From Nemertoderma westbladi (Eukaryota > Xenacoelomorpha > Nemertodermatida > Nemertodermatidae), in assembly GCA_032718475.1 (NCBI GenBank), contig JAUCBJ010006016.1, positions 1 through 31,670 on the forward strand: a stretch of 31,670 nucleotides of DNA, given 5' to 3'. Position 1 is the stretch's first letter, and the number at the start of each line of letters is the position of its first letter. Below are positions 31,028-31,670 of the stretch, piece by piece. The notes under the pieces are model-generated. The model saw nothing but the letters and a program-made list of their open reading frames with translations. It did no database searches and was not told where the DNA came from. The position numbers and the translations under genes are program-made.

Positions 31028-31166
31028 ATACGGCGCTTACGATGGCAGGTGTATCAGCTGTCCCGAAGGTCACTTCAGCCCCGATGTGGACGGAGTTTGT
31101 TATAAATGCAACAAATCCAGTTACCAGGACAACGCCGGGTCAGTGGAATGCAAAACCTGCGCTAAG
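31028..31166 (+). CDS. Receptor gene exon 15: ephrin-receptor-like cysteine repeat
   Basis: The acceptor CGTTCCAG is in phase 2 with exon 14. The 46 codons have the spacing CISCPEGHFSP-CYKCNKSSYQ-G-CKTC, the GCC2/GCC3 or ephrin-receptor-like repeat seen in extracellular regions of many receptors. The donor AAG|GTGAGA in phase 0 shows that the gene continues past the window. Confidence 0.88.
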
Positions 31167-31670
31167 GTGAGAAACTATGCATCGTAACTTGCAGACAAAG
31201 TGTTCTACAAAATGATCTACTTTAAAAATTATCAATCGCGCCATAATGAAATAAAACTCAATACTCGTATATAATAAACACCCCACTGAAGTACCGAACC
31301 TATTCAATCACCGCAAAGGGAAATTATATTGCATTATATTATCCTTATCATACTGTAGGTCATTTTAATATCAATAAAATATCCTTAAACTGCTATAATG
31401 GGACGCGCAAGACTCTCCGCTTTCAATTTATATAAGCGACTTGTGAATGATTGAGATTTAATGTCTATTTGAATCGATCGAAAATATCTATCCATAGAAA
31501 CCAAGATAAGAAATTATCAGAGTGTTAGCGTATTCAATTCCGCTAGCCAGCCCCATAAAGTGAGCTTTAAGCAATATTGGGAACACGAGGTTGATACCCA
31601 ATATCAACCTCGTATCACCCCAATAAAGTGGGGACAAGAAAACCCCAGAGGACATACGCACAACAGGGGT
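31167..31670. other. Start of intron 15 with a perfect hairpin
   Basis: No coding sequence is seen. ACGAGGTTGATA (31585-31596) is the exact reverse complement of 31602-31613 around the loop CCCAA. A second small CCCCA/TGGGG stem follows at 31617-31632. Confidence 0.6.

Larger units (their letters stand above)
8775..31166 (+). other. Gene model: multidomain Ig/LamG/EGF/ephrin-like-repeat receptor (15 exons, 3' incomplete)
   Basis: I built this model from splice sites and reading phase. Exons: 8775-8978, 9121-9247, 9314-9478, 10176-10294, 10386-10547, 18228-18402, 18764-19444, 20359-20987, 21167-21441, 21560-21760, 22077-22231, 22791-22909, 28511-28652, 30631-30695, 31028-31166. All junctions from exon 2 on agree in phase; exon 1 ends in phase 0 while exon 2 needs two extra bases. 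Domain order: signal peptide, an unrecognised N-terminal region (exons 1-5), Ig-like (6-7), LamG (7-8), Ig-like (8), EGF-like (9), Ig-like (10-11), an unrecognised cysteine-containing region (12-13), ephrin-receptor-like cysteine repeats (14-15). The protein is extracellular, at least in this part. No transmembrane segment or kinase lies in the window. Such cysteine repeats precede the membrane in some invertebrate receptor kinases and adhesion receptors, which is only a hint. I recognise no named orthologue. Confidence 0.82.

Overview
This is eukaryotic DNA, most likely from an invertebrate deuterostome. The evidence is phase-matched spliced exons, short and long introns full of minisatellites, a tRNA-Tyr gene with the usual intron position, a tRNA-derived SINE, LINE and MITE debris, and scattered copies of the palindrome TAGGCCTA. 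I lean towards an echinoderm or hemichordate, but this is an impression and not a proof.

Layout. Positions 1-3880 are a DNA transposon with roughly 1-kb inverted arms. Most of each arm is an array of the palindrome TACTGCAGTA spaced about every 20 bp. The middle encodes, on the minus strand, a transposase-like protein that keeps the N-terminal helix-turn-helix and the C-terminal part of an integrase-type protein but lacks the catalytic core. Positions 3881-5280 show no clear gene. An intronless SLC13-type sodium/anion cotransporter lies on the minus strand at 5287-7089. A SINE lies in the 1.7-kb gap before the next gene.

From 8775 to beyond the end of the window runs one large plus-strand gene that I assembled from 15 exons by splice sites and reading phase. 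It encodes a secreted or membrane protein with a signal peptide, an Ig domain, a LamG (concanavalin-type) domain, a second Ig domain, an EGF-like module, a third Ig domain, and the start of ephrin-receptor-like cysteine repeats. All junctions from exon 2 onward agree in phase. Only exon 1 to exon 2 does not.

The introns of this gene hold most of the unusual material. Intron 3 has a 21-bp minisatellite. Intron 5 (7.7 kb) is a 35-bp minisatellite that begins at the 5' splice site itself and repeats the splice donor dozens of times, split by a 6-kb G-rich 43/25-bp satellite. Intron 7 contains an antisense tRNA-Tyr gene. Intron 12 (5.6 kb) contains a broken LINE and a complete single-exon pentameric ligand-gated ion channel gene that lacks both cysteines of the Cys-loop. 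Several introns carry MITE-like elements, including a family with poly-G/poly-C ends.

The transporter, the channel and the multidomain receptor have no evident shared pathway. The channel sits inside the receptor gene on the same strand. Domain names come from reading the translations by eye; no database search was run.
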